From assembly GCF_910588665.1 (NCBI RefSeq), contig NZ_CAJUPR010000010.1:1-64000 (forward strand): 64,000 nt of DNA, given 5' to 3'. The translations under genes were made by a program, and so were the position numbers. The stretch comes from an uncultured Brachyspira sp. GTDB lineage: Bacteria > Spirochaetota > Brachyspiria > Brachyspirales > Brachyspiraceae. Positions 1-8,852 of the stretch are shown here, in pieces (the first letter of the stretch is position 1; every line of letters starts with the position of its first letter). The notes under the pieces are model-generated. The model was not told the DNA's origin. It worked only from the letters and a program-made list of their open reading frames with translations, and ran no database searches.

Positions 1-604
1 GTTTGCGGCGCTCTGCGCCGATTAGTTCATCGGCGGAAGTGAGGAAGGAGGCGATTTTCTGCTGTTCGGGGAGGGTTGGGAGTAAAATATTTAAATTTTT
101 CATTTCTCTTATAGGCAAGCTTTGTATAATGGAGCCTTTAATTTTTAAAGAATACATATTTTTTATATACGGAGATTGTAAAGAATAAAATAAAAAATCA
201 GATTTTAAAATTTCTTTATTGGGCTTTATTGCATATATACTTTCATTTATATTCCAATTATTAGGCTGTTCTTTTATTATATATATTTTTCCTATAGTGC
301 CTGTTCCTGAAAATAATATGTCTCCTACTTCTAAATTAGAACGATTATTGCATAGCATTAAAGCGTTATTATTTATTTTATCTGTATTCTCGTTAAATAT
401 TATAGAATTATTTTGTATTTCTTTAGCAGTAATATAATAATTCTTGGCATCTTCCGTATTAAGTTTGAAAAAATTACGAGGATTTAAACCTGTATTAAAT
501 GATGTAATAAGTTCTTCCAATTTTTTTTCTTCCCATTCGCCTGCTGTTTGGAATTCGGGGAATCTGAGTTTCGGGATTAGTTTTTTATTATTTTCATAAA
601 TCAT
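1..604 (-). CDS. hsdS: Type I restriction-modification specificity subunit (HsdS), partial at left edge
   Basis: HsdS chooses the DNA target of a type I restriction-modification complex. Reading the minus strand from an ATG at 604 gives 201 open codons that continue past the window edge. The start has the usual HsdS opening (PKLRFPEF, then EWEEKKLEEL at residues 24-33). A target-recognition domain follows, with the GDILFSGTGTIGK stretch common in these domains. Near residue 180 comes the conserved linker LLPTLPEQQKIASFLTSADE that joins the two recognition halves. The second recognition domain lies outside the window. The gene starts 27 bases after lgt on the same strand and has only a weak ribosome site. 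The recognition domain is clearly more AT-rich than the conserved ends, which fits domain swapping. The family call is firm. Whether hsdM and hsdR are adjacent cannot be seen. Confidence 0.88.
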   Translation of the reverse strand, partial: MIYENNKKLIPKLRFPEFQTAGEWEEKKLEELITSFNTGLNPRNFFKLNTEDAKNYYITAKEIQNNSIIFNENTDKINNNALMLCNNRSNLEVGDILFSGTGTIGKIYIIKEQPNNWNINESIYAIKPNKEILKSDFLFYSLQSPYIKNMYSLKIKGSIIQSLPIREMKNLNILLPTLPEQQKIASFLTSADELIGAERRK

Positions 605-630
605 ATATTTTATAAAGCTTTATATTTTTT

Positions 631-1557
631 TTAATTATTATTTTTTATATTTACTTCAATTGCAGAACCGTTATCTTTTTTAGCATAAGTATAAATAAGC
701 ATAAAAGCGCCTATTATAACCATAAAAATAGAATACAGAGCACCTGCCGTAACAGATCCGAGCGTCCATTCTGTAACATCTCTTATAAATTGCTCTATTA
801 AAGTTCTGAAAAGTCCGTAAAGCATAATCCAAACCCAAAGCCTTGTGCCCCGTCTTATTTTCTTATTTTTTTCGCTTAAACAGCCTATTAAATAAGACAC
901 TAAAGCAAGAACTAATCCTTCAAGCAGGGCTTCATATATCTGAGAAGGATATCTGGGCTCAGTATAAGGTCTTATGGCAGGATACATCAATGCCCATTTT
1001 TCATAACCGCCCGCTGCATCATATAAAGGAAATTTCATTGAAAAAACGGAATCTGTAATTCTTCCGTAAAGCTCGGCATTCATAAAATTCCCTATTCTTC
1101 CGAAAAATAAGCATATACTTGCAGGCAATGTTAAATTATCCGCTAATATATAAAAATCATATTTATATTTTTTACTGAATATAAAAAGAGAGGTAAACAT
1201 TCCTATAAATCCGCCATGAAATGACATTCCTGCAAAACCGTAAAATGAAAAACCATTGTCAAGATTAATTCCCAATATTTCCCAAGGAGTTAAAAAGCTT
1301 TTAGGAGAATAAAAAATAAAATAGCCTATTCTGGCACCCGCTATAGCTCCGACAGCTGCATAAAATACCAAGTCATACATTCCGCCGTTTTTTTCATTCG
1401 TATTAAATTTTATCCACCCTCTTTTTTGAATAAAGTAAATAATAATGCATGAAGATATAATACCCGCTATATACATAAGTCCGTACCATCTTACGGCTCC
1501 CAATATAGGTATGCTTGGCGGAAAAACAAACGGAGTAAAGATTTCAGGATACATCAT
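631..1557 (-). CDS. lgt: Prolipoprotein diacylglyceryl transferase
   Basis: Lgt is an inner-membrane enzyme that moves diacylglycerol from phosphatidylglycerol onto the lipobox cysteine of prolipoproteins, the first step of lipoprotein maturation. The 308-residue product has about seven hydrophobic segments. The Lgt signature GRIGNFMNAELYGR lies at residues 153-166, and the conserved histidine is His114 in MSFHGGF. Length is usual for the family, with a somewhat longer N-terminus. The start is supported by AAGGAAA about 8 bases upstream. Its likely substrates in this window are the four OppA-like proteins and the lipoprotein at 10602. The neighbour downstream is hsdS. The identification is secure. 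Confidence 0.96.
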   Translation of the reverse strand: MMYPEIFTPFVFPPSIPILGAVRWYGLMYIAGIISSCIIIYFIQKRGWIKFNTNEKNGGMYDLVFYAAVGAIAGARIGYFIFYSPKSFLTPWEILGINLDNGFSFYGFAGMSFHGGFIGMFTSLFIFSKKYKYDFYILADNLTLPASICLFFGRIGNFMNAELYGRITDSVFSMKFPLYDAAGGYEKWALMYPAIRPYTEPRYPSQIYEALLEGLVLALVSYLIGCLSEKNKKIRRGTRLWVWIMLYGLFRTLIEQFIRDVTEWTLGSVTAGALYSIFMVIIGAFMLIYTYAKKDNGSAIEVNIKNNN

Positions 1558-1603
1558 AATTTAATTTCCTTAAAATATACTATTATTTTCTATTAGGTAT
1601 AAA

Positions 1604-1632
1604 ATAATACATTGAAATCATTAATCTATCAA
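1604..1632 (-). promoter_or_regulatory. Candidate promoter of lgt
   Basis: On the minus strand, TTGATA (1632-1627) is followed after 17 bases by TATTAT (1609-1604), about 47 bases before the lgt start codon. Both hexamers are close to the vegetative consensus. It is inferred by eye only. Confidence 0.4.
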
Positions 1633-1789
1633 GTTTAATAATATTAAAAAATTTTCTATGCGTATTAAATGCATATTTAAGAAATCTATGCATTTTCAAA
1701 AATTGTTTATGAATGATGCCGATTTTAAGTAAATTTATTTAATTTTATTATAAATTTGCATAAAATTTTCATTAAAAAATCTAAATTCA

Positions 1790-1817
1790 TTGCAAATTTT
1801 TATCTTTATTCTATAAT
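1790..1817 (+). promoter_or_regulatory. Candidate promoter for the 1826-5193 gene group
   Basis: TTGCAA at 1790-1795 is followed by a 16-base spacer and TATAAT at 1812-1817. The predicted transcript start (about 1824) almost coincides with the ATG at 1826. The first gene is therefore either nearly leaderless or starts at the second ATG at 1841. Confidence 0.5.
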
Positions 1818-1825
1818 AAAGCCTT

Positions 1826-2125
1826 ATGTATAAAATTATTATGTTTGAAAAAGTAAAAAACTTTTATAAATCTAAGAAGATTTTATTTTTTATAATTGTA
1901 TGCGCTTGGCTTTTATTAACAATACTGATAGGTATATTAATAGGGTTAAACTCTAAGCCTAATGTAATACATTTAACGCCTGAAGAAGAAAACTCCAAAT
2001 CTGTAAATATAATGAAAGAAGATGAAGAAAAAATATTAAAAGGAGAAATGCTTTCCACTAAAGAAAATCTGAGTCTTGAAGATTTAGAATACTCAAGGAA
2101 TTTTACAGAAAGCCGAAAAAAATAA
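1826..2125 (+). CDS. Small single-pass membrane protein, unrecognised
   Basis: This 99-residue protein has a short basic N-terminus (KVKNFYKSKK), one strong hydrophobic segment at about residues 20-41, and an acidic, lysine-rich tail. It resembles no family I know. The topology suggests a single membrane anchor with the tail outside the cytoplasm. There is no clear ribosome-binding site before either ATG (1826 or 1841), and a TATAAT box ends only 8 bases before the first. The gene lies 23 bases before an exported TPR protein on the same strand, so the two are probably co-transcribed. The reading frame looks genuine because it starts at a promoter and is followed by a well-spaced gene. The function is unknown. 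Confidence 0.6.
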   Translation: MYKIIMFEKVKNFYKSKKILFFIIVCAWLLLTILIGILIGLNSKPNVIHLTPEEENSKSVNIMKEDEEKILKGEMLSTKENLSLEDLEYSRNFTESRKK

Positions 2126-2148
2126 TAATAACTTTTAGGAGATGAATT

Positions 2149-3366
2149 ATGCGTGTACTGCTATGTTCAAGTATGTTAATTATGCTTTATGCTTTTAGTG
2201 CGGCATCTGCTCAGGAAACTATCACAGTTCAGCCTGATAATCAAGTTGTTACCAATGCCGCATCTGCCCGTATTAAAGGCGGACCTATTGAAAGCGACTT
2301 GATAAAAACTGCAGATTTATCTGAAAATACGCTTTTTTCAATAAAATTAAATGCAGCAAACTTTGACAGATATATCCGTATAACAAGCTATTCAACCAAC
2401 TTAGATTTTATAAGATTTACCAGAGATAAAACTAATGCATTTCTTACTTTCAGAACTTTAACTGCAGGAATAGGAAAGCTTAATTTTCAAGTTGATAATG
2501 AAGAAAGCATTATAAGGAAATATTTATATACCATAAATGTTACTAATAATATGAATATGGATTCTGCGGAAACTAATACCGTATTAGACCCGGAAAACGA
2601 AACTAATAATATTATGATGACTAATGATAAAGATTCAAATAATACTGAAGCTAATCAAACAGTTAATACAAACAATACTCAAAGTTCCGTAATTAAAAAA
2701 AATACTCAGTCAAAAACACAGATTCAGTCAGATCCTAATGCATTGGCATTATTTAAATCTGCTGAGGAATTAAAAAATATAAAAGATTATAATAATGCTC
2801 TAAAAGCATACAGCAATATTATAAATGAATATCCGAATTCAAAATATTCAATATACAGTCATTTCAGAATAGGAGATATTTATAATCAGAAAAAAGATTA
2901 CGGCAATGCTTTTAATATCTATAATGAAATTCCGAAATTAAAGGATGCAGGCATCAATGAAAAAGCAGCCGCCGTTTATTCTATGGGAGTAATAAAAAAA
3001 TCTGAGAATAAACATGAAGAAGCTATTGAATACTTTAACGATGTAATTAATAAATATCCTCAAAGCTCTGCATACGGAAATGCAGCCTATGAACTTGCAG
3101 ACAGCTTAAAGCAAATAGGTAAAATATCCAATGGGCTTTCTATATTAGAAAAATCTTTAGAAAAAAAAGAACAATTCTCTAAAAGAGGAGATTCTATACT
3201 ATTATTAGCTGAAATATACGAAAAAGGCGATAACAATACAAGAAACTTTGAAAAAGCATATAAAACCTATAATCAATATTTAACCGAATACCCTGCATCT
3301 TCAAAAGCAAAATATGCCAATGACAGAAAAAATTTCTTATCGCGCAATGCGGTGCATATACAATAA
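2149..3366 (+). CDS. Exported TPR-repeat protein (YbgF/BamD-like repeats)
   Basis: The 405-residue product opens with a signal peptide (residues 1-21, cleavage after ASA). A beta-rich segment runs to about residue 130, followed by an Asn/Thr-rich linker (about 130-190) and then tetratricopeptide repeats to the end. The repeats show the pattern A-x-x-x-Y-x-x-I-I-x-x-Y-P-x-S-x-Y around residues 205-400, as in YbgF/CpoB and BamD outer-envelope proteins. TPR arrays mediate protein-protein contacts, so a periplasmic scaffold or envelope-assembly role is likely but unproven. TAGGAG lies about 7 bases before the ATG. A strong terminator follows at 3383. The TPR assignment is firm; any specific partner is not visible. 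Confidence 0.8.
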   Translation: MRVLLCSSMLIMLYAFSAASAQETITVQPDNQVVTNAASARIKGGPIESDLIKTADLSENTLFSIKLNAANFDRYIRITSYSTNLDFIRFTRDKTNAFLTFRTLTAGIGKLNFQVDNEESIIRKYLYTINVTNNMNMDSAETNTVLDPENETNNIMMTNDKDSNNTEANQTVNTNNTQSSVIKKNTQSKTQIQSDPNALALFKSAEELKNIKDYNNALKAYSNIINEYPNSKYSIYSHFRIGDIYNQKKDYGNAFNIYNEIPKLKDAGINEKAAAVYSMGVIKKSENKHEEAIEYFNDVINKYPQSSAYGNAAYELADSLKQIGKISNGLSILEKSLEKKEQFSKRGDSILLLAEIYEKGDNNTRNFEKAYKTYNQYLTEYPASSKAKYANDRKNFLSRNAVHIQ

Positions 3367-3382
3367 TTAATAAAGAATTATT

Positions 3383-3415
3383 AACCTTTGGAAATATTTT
3401 CCAAAGGTTTTTTTA
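3383..3415 (+). terminator. Rho-independent terminator after the TPR gene
   Basis: AACCTTTGGAAA (3383-3394) pairs perfectly with TTTCCAAAGGTT (3398-3409) across a 3-base loop. Seven T residues follow. This is a textbook hairpin. It also covers an upstream ATG at 3388 that would otherwise lengthen the next gene. Confidence 0.85.
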
Positions 3416-3510
3416 TTAAAAATACCAAAATATCATTATTAAATAAAATTCTAATAGTATTTATATTTTTATCGATAATAAAAACGATACATTACACTTG
3501 GAGCAATAAA

Positions 3511-5193
3511 GTGCCGAGATACGAGCAGCTTAAAGTTAAATCTAAATGCAGATCATATACAAGACAAATTAAAAATGAAAGCAAAGAAATAAATCTAAAA
3601 AAAACCTTAATAATTTCAGCAGCTTTTATAATAACTGCAGCCTTAATATTTACGGCAGTTAAAAAATATTCTCCTATGGTGGATATAGCAGTAAAAGATT
3701 TCTTCTCATTTAATCACAGAGAAGCATTAGTTTTAGAAAGCGGCGGTATGACGGAAGATCAAAATAAAATGAGCTTTTTAAATAATATACCTCTGTTTAA
3801 TTTCTTTATTAAAACAGATACTAATAAAACTTTATCGGTTATGACTTATGAAACTAATTCAAAAATAGAAGCCTCTTTAGAAAATAATAACTTCACTAAC
3901 TCAAGTATAATAACAAGAGAATCTTTGCTTCCTTTTTTTAACAGCAGCGGTAAAAACAACTCTATTATTTATGACAGCGATTATATAGATTATGAAGATA
4001 AACATCATTCTATACTTTTTTCAAATGAAAGTAATCCGCTTAACTCCAATATAAACAGAATATATGAAGATAATATTTCAAATACGGAAACAAAAGAAAA
4101 TATAAATAAAGCTGAAGAAAATCGGGAATATAACTATTTAGAGCGCATTATATCAGAAAATAGAAAAAATAATAATACTGATAATATATCAAAAGAAAGC
4201 AGTAATCAGACTGCAAAAAGCATATTTAATGATATACTTAAGCCTAAAGAAAATCCTAAAAAAGAAATCACAACTATGAAGCCCGCCGCATCGTCTGTAT
4301 CTTTCAATGGAGGCTATGTTAATAATACAAAAGAAAATAATACGGACACAAATAAAAAATATAATTTTGATATTGATGAATATTTAAAAAATAATAATGT
4401 TAAAGAAAACAATAATAAAATAAATAATAGTAAAAATACAGAGGCTGAAAATTATATAAATAATACTGCAAAAGATATAATGCAGAGCTCTGTTTATACT
4501 ATTACAAATTATTCTTATGATGTAAATGCCGATTACAATAGGGTTATAAATGACATGGTAAATCCTAATAATATAAAAAAGGATAATAATATAAATATTA
4601 ATAAAGAAGAAAATAAAATACCAAGAGAACAGTCATATATAAAAGAAAATATCATACAAAATAATGAATATAAAAAAGAAATTATTAAAAAAGCTCAGAA
4701 CGATATTAAAAATTACAATATAAAAAAAGCAAATAATAATATTACCAGAGAACTTAAAGAAAGAAATCTTAAAGAAAATATTAATGAAGGCATATATTTG
4801 GTTGAATACAGCGAATCAACGGGATCTATTACATTAATATTCAGAGAAAGAAAATTTAATAATAAATCTTCCATTGAAGAGGCTATAAAAAAATTGCTGG
4901 AAGGCGCTACCGATTATGAAAACAATAGAAATATAATAAGCTGCATACCTAAAGATACAAAACTGCTTGATATATTTATTGAAAATAACACAGTATATTT
5001 AAATTTTAATGATAATTTTGAATTTAATCCTCTTGGAAATGATGGGACTATGGTGCAGATTTATCAATTTGTATATACGGCTACGCAGTTTGAGGGAATA
5101 GATAATGTTATATTTCTTATTAACGGCAGACTTAATGAAACTATAGGAGCGGAAGGCGCTATTGAAAATATGCCGTTTAGAAGATTTCAATAA
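3511..5193 (+). CDS. Membrane-anchored GerMN-domain protein with Asn-rich linker
   Basis: The GerMN domain is an extracytoplasmic fold found in spore germination protein GerM and in envelope lipoproteins; its function outside sporulation is poorly understood. Here it covers roughly the last 140 residues, ending with the typical stretch QIYQFVYTATQFEGIDNVIF and then INGR. Before it is a short cytoplasmic segment, one membrane span (about residues 31-50) and about 350 residues of low-complexity Asn/Lys/Glu-rich sequence. I place the start at GTG 3511 because GGAG lies 7 bases upstream. The frame stays open back to an ATG at 3388, but that codon sits inside the preceding terminator hairpin. The protein would be 560 residues. 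The domain call is good; the role is unknown. Confidence 0.72.
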   Translation: MPRYEQLKVKSKCRSYTRQIKNESKEINLKKTLIISAAFIITAALIFTAVKKYSPMVDIAVKDFFSFNHREALVLESGGMTEDQNKMSFLNNIPLFNFFIKTDTNKTLSVMTYETNSKIEASLENNNFTNSSIITRESLLPFFNSSGKNNSIIYDSDYIDYEDKHHSILFSNESNPLNSNINRIYEDNISNTETKENINKAEENREYNYLERIISENRKNNNTDNISKESSNQTAKSIFNDILKPKENPKKEITTMKPAASSVSFNGGYVNNTKENNTDTNKKYNFDIDEYLKNNNVKENNNKINNSKNTEAENYINNTAKDIMQSSVYTITNYSYDVNADYNRVINDMVNPNNIKKDNNININKEENKIPREQSYIKENIIQNNEYKKEIIKKAQNDIKNYNIKKANNNITRELKERNLKENINEGIYLVEYSESTGSITLIFRERKFNNKSSIEEAIKKLLEGATDYENNRNIISCIPKDTKLLDIFIENNTVYLNFNDNFEFNPLGNDGTMVQIYQFVYTATQFEGIDNVIFLINGRLNETIGAEGAIENMPFRRFQ

Positions 5194-5248
5194 ATTAATT
5201 TCATAAAAATATTATCAGCATATTAAAATTATATATTTGAATTAAAGA

Positions 5249-5290
5249 GAAGCCTGTATTTAATTATTTCTAAATGCAGGCTTCTTTATT
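5249..5290. terminator. Bidirectional terminator between convergent genes
   Basis: GAAGCCTGTATTTA (5249-5262) pairs with TAAATGCAGGCTTC (5271-5284), 14 pairs with one G-T, around an 8-base loop. T-rich sequence follows on the plus strand, and TCTCTTTAATT on the minus strand. It separates the GerMN gene from the convergent OppA gene. Confidence 0.8.
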
Positions 5291-5338
5291 ATTATGCTGT
5301 ATTAATATAATCGAAAAAAAATATTTAAAATATAATTT

Positions 5339-6919
5339 TTATTTAACATAAGCATAAAAAAATCTTCTTATTTCCAATGTATCGACAGCTACATTTTTAA
5401 GCTTAGGATTTTGCATAGAAGGCGAAGTATAATGATAAATAGGTATAAAAGCCATATCATCTCCTATAAGCATATCCTCAGCCTTATGCATATTATTCAT
5501 TCTTATTTTATTATTCATAGTATTTTTAGCTTCTGATATAAGCTTATCATAATCTGCATTATTATAACCCACCCTATTGCCCGCACTCATACTTGTAAAG
5601 AGGTCTGCAAAAGTCATAGGATCCAAATAATCGCCTATCCAATCTGCACGGCAAACAACATACTGTTTAGTCTGCCTGTTTTTCTGAAATACAGCCCATT
5701 CTTCCTGAATAATAGTCATATCTATATTGAGATGTTCTTTCCACATCTGCTGAACCGCTTCAGCTATGGTTACGCCTGCACCCGGATTAGTTTTAAACTC
5801 AAGAACTGGAAAATTATTGCTGTAGCCTGCCTCATACAAAAGTTTTTTAGCTTTTTCAATATTTGAATTATAATCTTCTTTTTTTATGCTGTAATATCCT
5901 CCTCCGTTTTCTCTGAAATCGCCTTTAATGTCTTTAAGACCGTAAGGTATAAATGCGGCGGCTGGTATTTCGCCTCCTTTTGTAATATTTTCTACTATAT
6001 AGTTTCTGTCTACAGCAAGAGATAAAGCCTGTCTTACTCTTTTATCTTTTAAAACTTCATTGGTGTTATTTAAAGCATAATAAGCAGTTCCAAGAGAAGG
6101 AGTTACAACTAAATATCCCTCTTCTTTTAAAAGATCAATATTTGCTGTCGGGATTCTGTATGAATATAATATAGAACCTTCTTTAATGGCATTATAGGCA
6201 GTTGAGGCATCAGAAAACATTATAAAATCTATTTTTTCAGCCGAAATAGAATCTTTATTCCAATAATTAGTATTTAATTCCAAAGATATTATTTCATCTT
6301 GTTTTCTATCTGTCATTTTATAAGGTCCGTTGCCTATATAAGTATCAGGAGATAAAGTCCAAGTATCGCTTATAAGATCCTCTCTAAGAGGAGAAAATAT
6401 AGGTATAGCGGCTAATTCTAAAAAATAAGCAGTAGGAGTCTCAAATCTGATAATTAAAGTTTTATCATCTGAAGCTTCAATGCCAAGCTCCTCTTTAGGA
6501 AGTTCTCCTTTTAATATTTTATCAGCATTTTTTATAGGGCTGATTAAAAAACTATATGAAGATGCTGTTTTAGGATCGGCAAGCCTTCTAAATGAATATA
6601 CAAATTCATCGGATATTAAATCTTTTCCGTCAGACCATTTAGCATTATCTCTCAAATGAAATGTTATAGTAAGACCGTCATCGGATATATCCCAGCTTTC
6701 GGCAGCTCCGCCCGTTAAATTATTATTCTTATCTTTTGTTGTAAGTCCTTCAAATATATGAACAGCATAAATCATACTGTCTATTGCAGACAAAAAAGAA
6801 GGATCTATACTTTGAGGCTCGGCTCCTATGCTTACCCTTATACTGTCATTATTAGTTTTATTGCTGCCGCATGACAATAATAAAATAATAACGGATAATA
6901 AATAAAATATTTTTTTCAT
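5339..6919 (-). CDS. Oligopeptide ABC transporter substrate-binding lipoprotein (OppA family)
   Basis: This is a family 5 solute-binding protein that captures peptides in the periplasm for an ABC importer. The 526-residue product starts with a lipoprotein signal whose lipobox is LLSC (Cys at 17). The mature protein shows the OppA landmarks: GAEPQSIDP near the start, NAKWSDGKDLISDEFVYSF near residue 100, GNGPYKMT near 200, and the conserved RVRQALSLAVDRNYIVENIT near 300. It has the usual family length. It is the most divergent of the three paralogues in this region and is separated from the next by 322 bases, so it is probably a separate unit. No permease or ATPase genes are nearby. Peptide specificity cannot be read from the sequence. 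Confidence 0.92.
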   Translation of the reverse strand: MKKIFYLLSVIILLLSCGSNKTNNDSIRVSIGAEPQSIDPSFLSAIDSMIYAVHIFEGLTTKDKNNNLTGGAAESWDISDDGLTITFHLRDNAKWSDGKDLISDEFVYSFRRLADPKTASSYSFLISPIKNADKILKGELPKEELGIEASDDKTLIIRFETPTAYFLELAAIPIFSPLREDLISDTWTLSPDTYIGNGPYKMTDRKQDEIISLELNTNYWNKDSISAEKIDFIMFSDASTAYNAIKEGSILYSYRIPTANIDLLKEEGYLVVTPSLGTAYYALNNTNEVLKDKRVRQALSLAVDRNYIVENITKGGEIPAAAFIPYGLKDIKGDFRENGGGYYSIKKEDYNSNIEKAKKLLYEAGYSNNFPVLEFKTNPGAGVTIAEAVQQMWKEHLNIDMTIIQEEWAVFQKNRQTKQYVVCRADWIGDYLDPMTFADLFTSMSAGNRVGYNNADYDKLISEAKNTMNNKIRMNNMHKAEDMLIGDDMAFIPIYHYTSPSMQNPKLKNVAVDTLEIRRFFYAYVK

Positions 6920-7087
6920 AATGCTAGTCCAATTTTTTAATATTATGTTAATATATTATTTATATCCTAATATGAATATTTGTCAATAAATAACTTTGCT
7001 GAAATTAAATATTTTTGATAAACTTAATATAATTTTTATATATATTATGTATATTAAAGACATCTTTATATAAGGATATATATACAA

Positions 7088-7183
7088 ATGGCAGACATTA
7101 TAAACATCATAGAAGACAGTATAATATATTTTGAAAGGGAAGAAAATCCAGATAATAATGAAAAACTGTATTTATTTGCATAA
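7088..7183 (+). CDS. Possible 31-residue protein
   Basis: An ATG at 7088 opens a 31-codon frame encoding an acidic peptide (MADIINIIEDS start, LYLFA end). AAGGA lies about 12 bases upstream and a possible promoter is present: TTGATA at 7015-7020, then TATATA 18 bases on. An inverted repeat that could terminate it follows at 7193-7227. It sits in the 322-base gap between two minus-strand OppA genes and reads in the opposite direction. There is no recognisable family. The signals are suggestive but each is weak in such AT-rich DNA. The rest of this gap holds nothing else that I can support. Confidence 0.3.
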   Translation: MADIINIIEDSIIYFEREENPDNNEKLYLFA

Positions 7184-7192
7184 ATATATAAT

Positions 7193-7227
7193 AATATTAA
7201 CGGAAGGCATATTCTCCCGTTAATATT
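7193..7227. terminator. Possible terminator hairpin
   Basis: AATATTAACGG (7193-7203) pairs perfectly with CCGTTAATATT (7217-7227) around a 13-base loop. No clean T-tract follows on either strand, so it may be a weak terminator or another structure. It lies 3' of the OppA gene ending at 7242. Confidence 0.4.
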
Positions 7228-7241
7228 ATAATTATTACTTA

Positions 7242-8843
7242 TTATTCAATATAACAGTAATTAAATTTATGTTTTCCTAAAGCATTATATACAACACCCT
7301 TCAATTTAGGATTAACCATTAAAGTAAATGCAGTATGATATAGAGGAACAAAAGGCATATCATCTATTAATATTTTTTCGGCATTTATCATATAATTCAT
7401 TCTTAAAGAAGCATCGGCTGTTTTTCTTGCATTATTCACCAAAACATTATAACTAGGATTGGAATATAAACCATAATTAAAAGGATTTCCTGCAAGCATT
7501 ATTTCAAGCATAGTCATAGGATCTCTGTAATCAGCATTCCAATTCATAGCCCCGATATCAAAATTTCTCTCAAGCAAATACTGCAAAACCATAGGATATT
7601 CATCAATTTTTAATGTTGCATCAATATTTAAATTAGATTTCCACATCTGCTGTATAGCCTCGCATACTGTAATATGAAGTCCTGGAGAAACTCTTATCTC
7701 CAATATAGGAAAACCTTCTCCGTTTGCATACCCCGCTTCAGACATTAAAGCATTGGCTTTTTCTATATTTAAAGAATAATTATCAGTATCTATTAATATA
7801 CCCGCATCAGCTCTGTATGAATTGTTAATACCGTCTATTGTAGGAGGTATGAAACCCTGAGCAGGCATCTGTCCTCCCATAGTTATATTTGATACTATAT
7901 AATTTCTATCAACGGCAAGAGATAAAGCATGTCTTACCCTTTTATCTTTTAAAGCATCATTTGTAATATTAAGAGATAAATAGAAAGTACCTGCAGCATC
8001 TCTGAAAACAATATAATTTTCAGACTTTAATTTTCCTATTTCATTTGAAGGCGGCTCCAATGCTGAAAAATGTATAGTTCCTCCCCTTATTCCTGCAATG
8101 GCAGTATTAGGATCCGCCATAGATATAAAAGTTAATTTTTTAGCAATTGTCTCTTCAGCATTATAGTAATTGTCTCTAGCCTCAAAAATTATATACTGAT
8201 CCATCACTCTTTCCGTCATTTTATAAGGACCATTGCATATATAAGTTTCGGGAGATAAAGTCCAGTCATCTCCATACTGTTCTATAATATCTTTTCTTAT
8301 AGGAGAAAAAACATTTACTGCCGTCATAAACTCCAGAAAATAAGCAGCTGGATCAACCAATTGAACTTCAAAAGTATAATCATCTAAAGCCTTTACCGCA
8401 ATTTCATTATAATCCATCTGTCCTGCATTAATCTCTTTGACATTTTTAATAAGCTCAAGCAAAGATGCATATTCTGCCGCCACATCAGGATTAATAACCC
8501 TTTTCCAACCATATTCAAAATCATAAGCGGTTACAGGTTTTCCGTCAGACCATAATGCATTTGTTCTAAGATGAAAAGTATAAACTCTTCCGTCTTCGGA
8601 TATATCCCAGCTTTCAGCCATACCTCCTGTAACTTTACCGTCAGAACCTATTTTAGTTAAACTCTCAAAGGCATGAAAAAGTATAGCGGAAACAAAATTC
8701 AGATTATTTAAACTAGGATCTATCGTTCTGGGCTCTGCTCCCATATTAATTACTATAGAATCATTTTTATTTCCTCTTATGCCCGAACATGATAATAAAA
8801 ATATAGAATTGATAATAAAAAATATAACGGCTATTTTTTTCAT
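7242..8843 (-). CDS. Oligopeptide ABC transporter substrate-binding lipoprotein (OppA family)
   Basis: A 533-residue peptide-binding lipoprotein. The signal peptide ends in the lipobox LLSC (Cys at 19). OppA landmarks are present in order: GAEPRTIDPSLN, NALWSDGKPVTAYDFEYGW, CNGPYKMTERV, and RVRHALSLAVDRNYIVSNIT. It starts 9 bases after the stop of the upstream paralogue at 8853-10457, so the two form a tandem operon. They are much closer to each other than to the 5339 gene. A TAGGAG-like site precedes the start. The tandem pair probably arose by duplication and may bind different peptides with one shared, distant permease/ATPase set. That sharing is an inference. Confidence 0.92.
   Translation of the reverse strand: MKKIAVIFFIINSIFLLSCSGIRGNKNDSIVINMGAEPRTIDPSLNNLNFVSAILFHAFESLTKIGSDGKVTGGMAESWDISEDGRVYTFHLRTNALWSDGKPVTAYDFEYGWKRVINPDVAAEYASLLELIKNVKEINAGQMDYNEIAVKALDDYTFEVQLVDPAAYFLEFMTAVNVFSPIRKDIIEQYGDDWTLSPETYICNGPYKMTERVMDQYIIFEARDNYYNAEETIAKKLTFISMADPNTAIAGIRGGTIHFSALEPPSNEIGKLKSENYIVFRDAAGTFYLSLNITNDALKDKRVRHALSLAVDRNYIVSNITMGGQMPAQGFIPPTIDGINNSYRADAGILIDTDNYSLNIEKANALMSEAGYANGEGFPILEIRVSPGLHITVCEAIQQMWKSNLNIDATLKIDEYPMVLQYLLERNFDIGAMNWNADYRDPMTMLEIMLAGNPFNYGLYSNPSYNVLVNNARKTADASLRMNYMINAEKILIDDMPFVPLYHTAFTLMVNPKLKGVVYNALGKHKFNYCYIE
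8530..8624. repeat. 95-base near-identical segment shared by the two tandem OppA genes, copy 1
   Basis: This stretch matches 10147-10241 at about 91 of 95 bases, including synonymous positions, while the two genes around it have diverged much more. It codes for the SWDISEDG...SDGKPVTA region. Recent gene conversion or very strong constraint would explain it. Confidence 0.7.
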
Positions 8844-8852
8844 AATATACTC

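Noticed and set aside
3..437. Two short plus-strand open frames at the left edge
   Set aside because: They are antisense to hsdS, whose minus-strand translation has clear family motifs.
3388..3510. Upstream extension of the GerMN gene from ATG 3388
   Set aside because: The ATG lies inside a perfect terminator hairpin, and GTG 3511 has a well-spaced GGAG.
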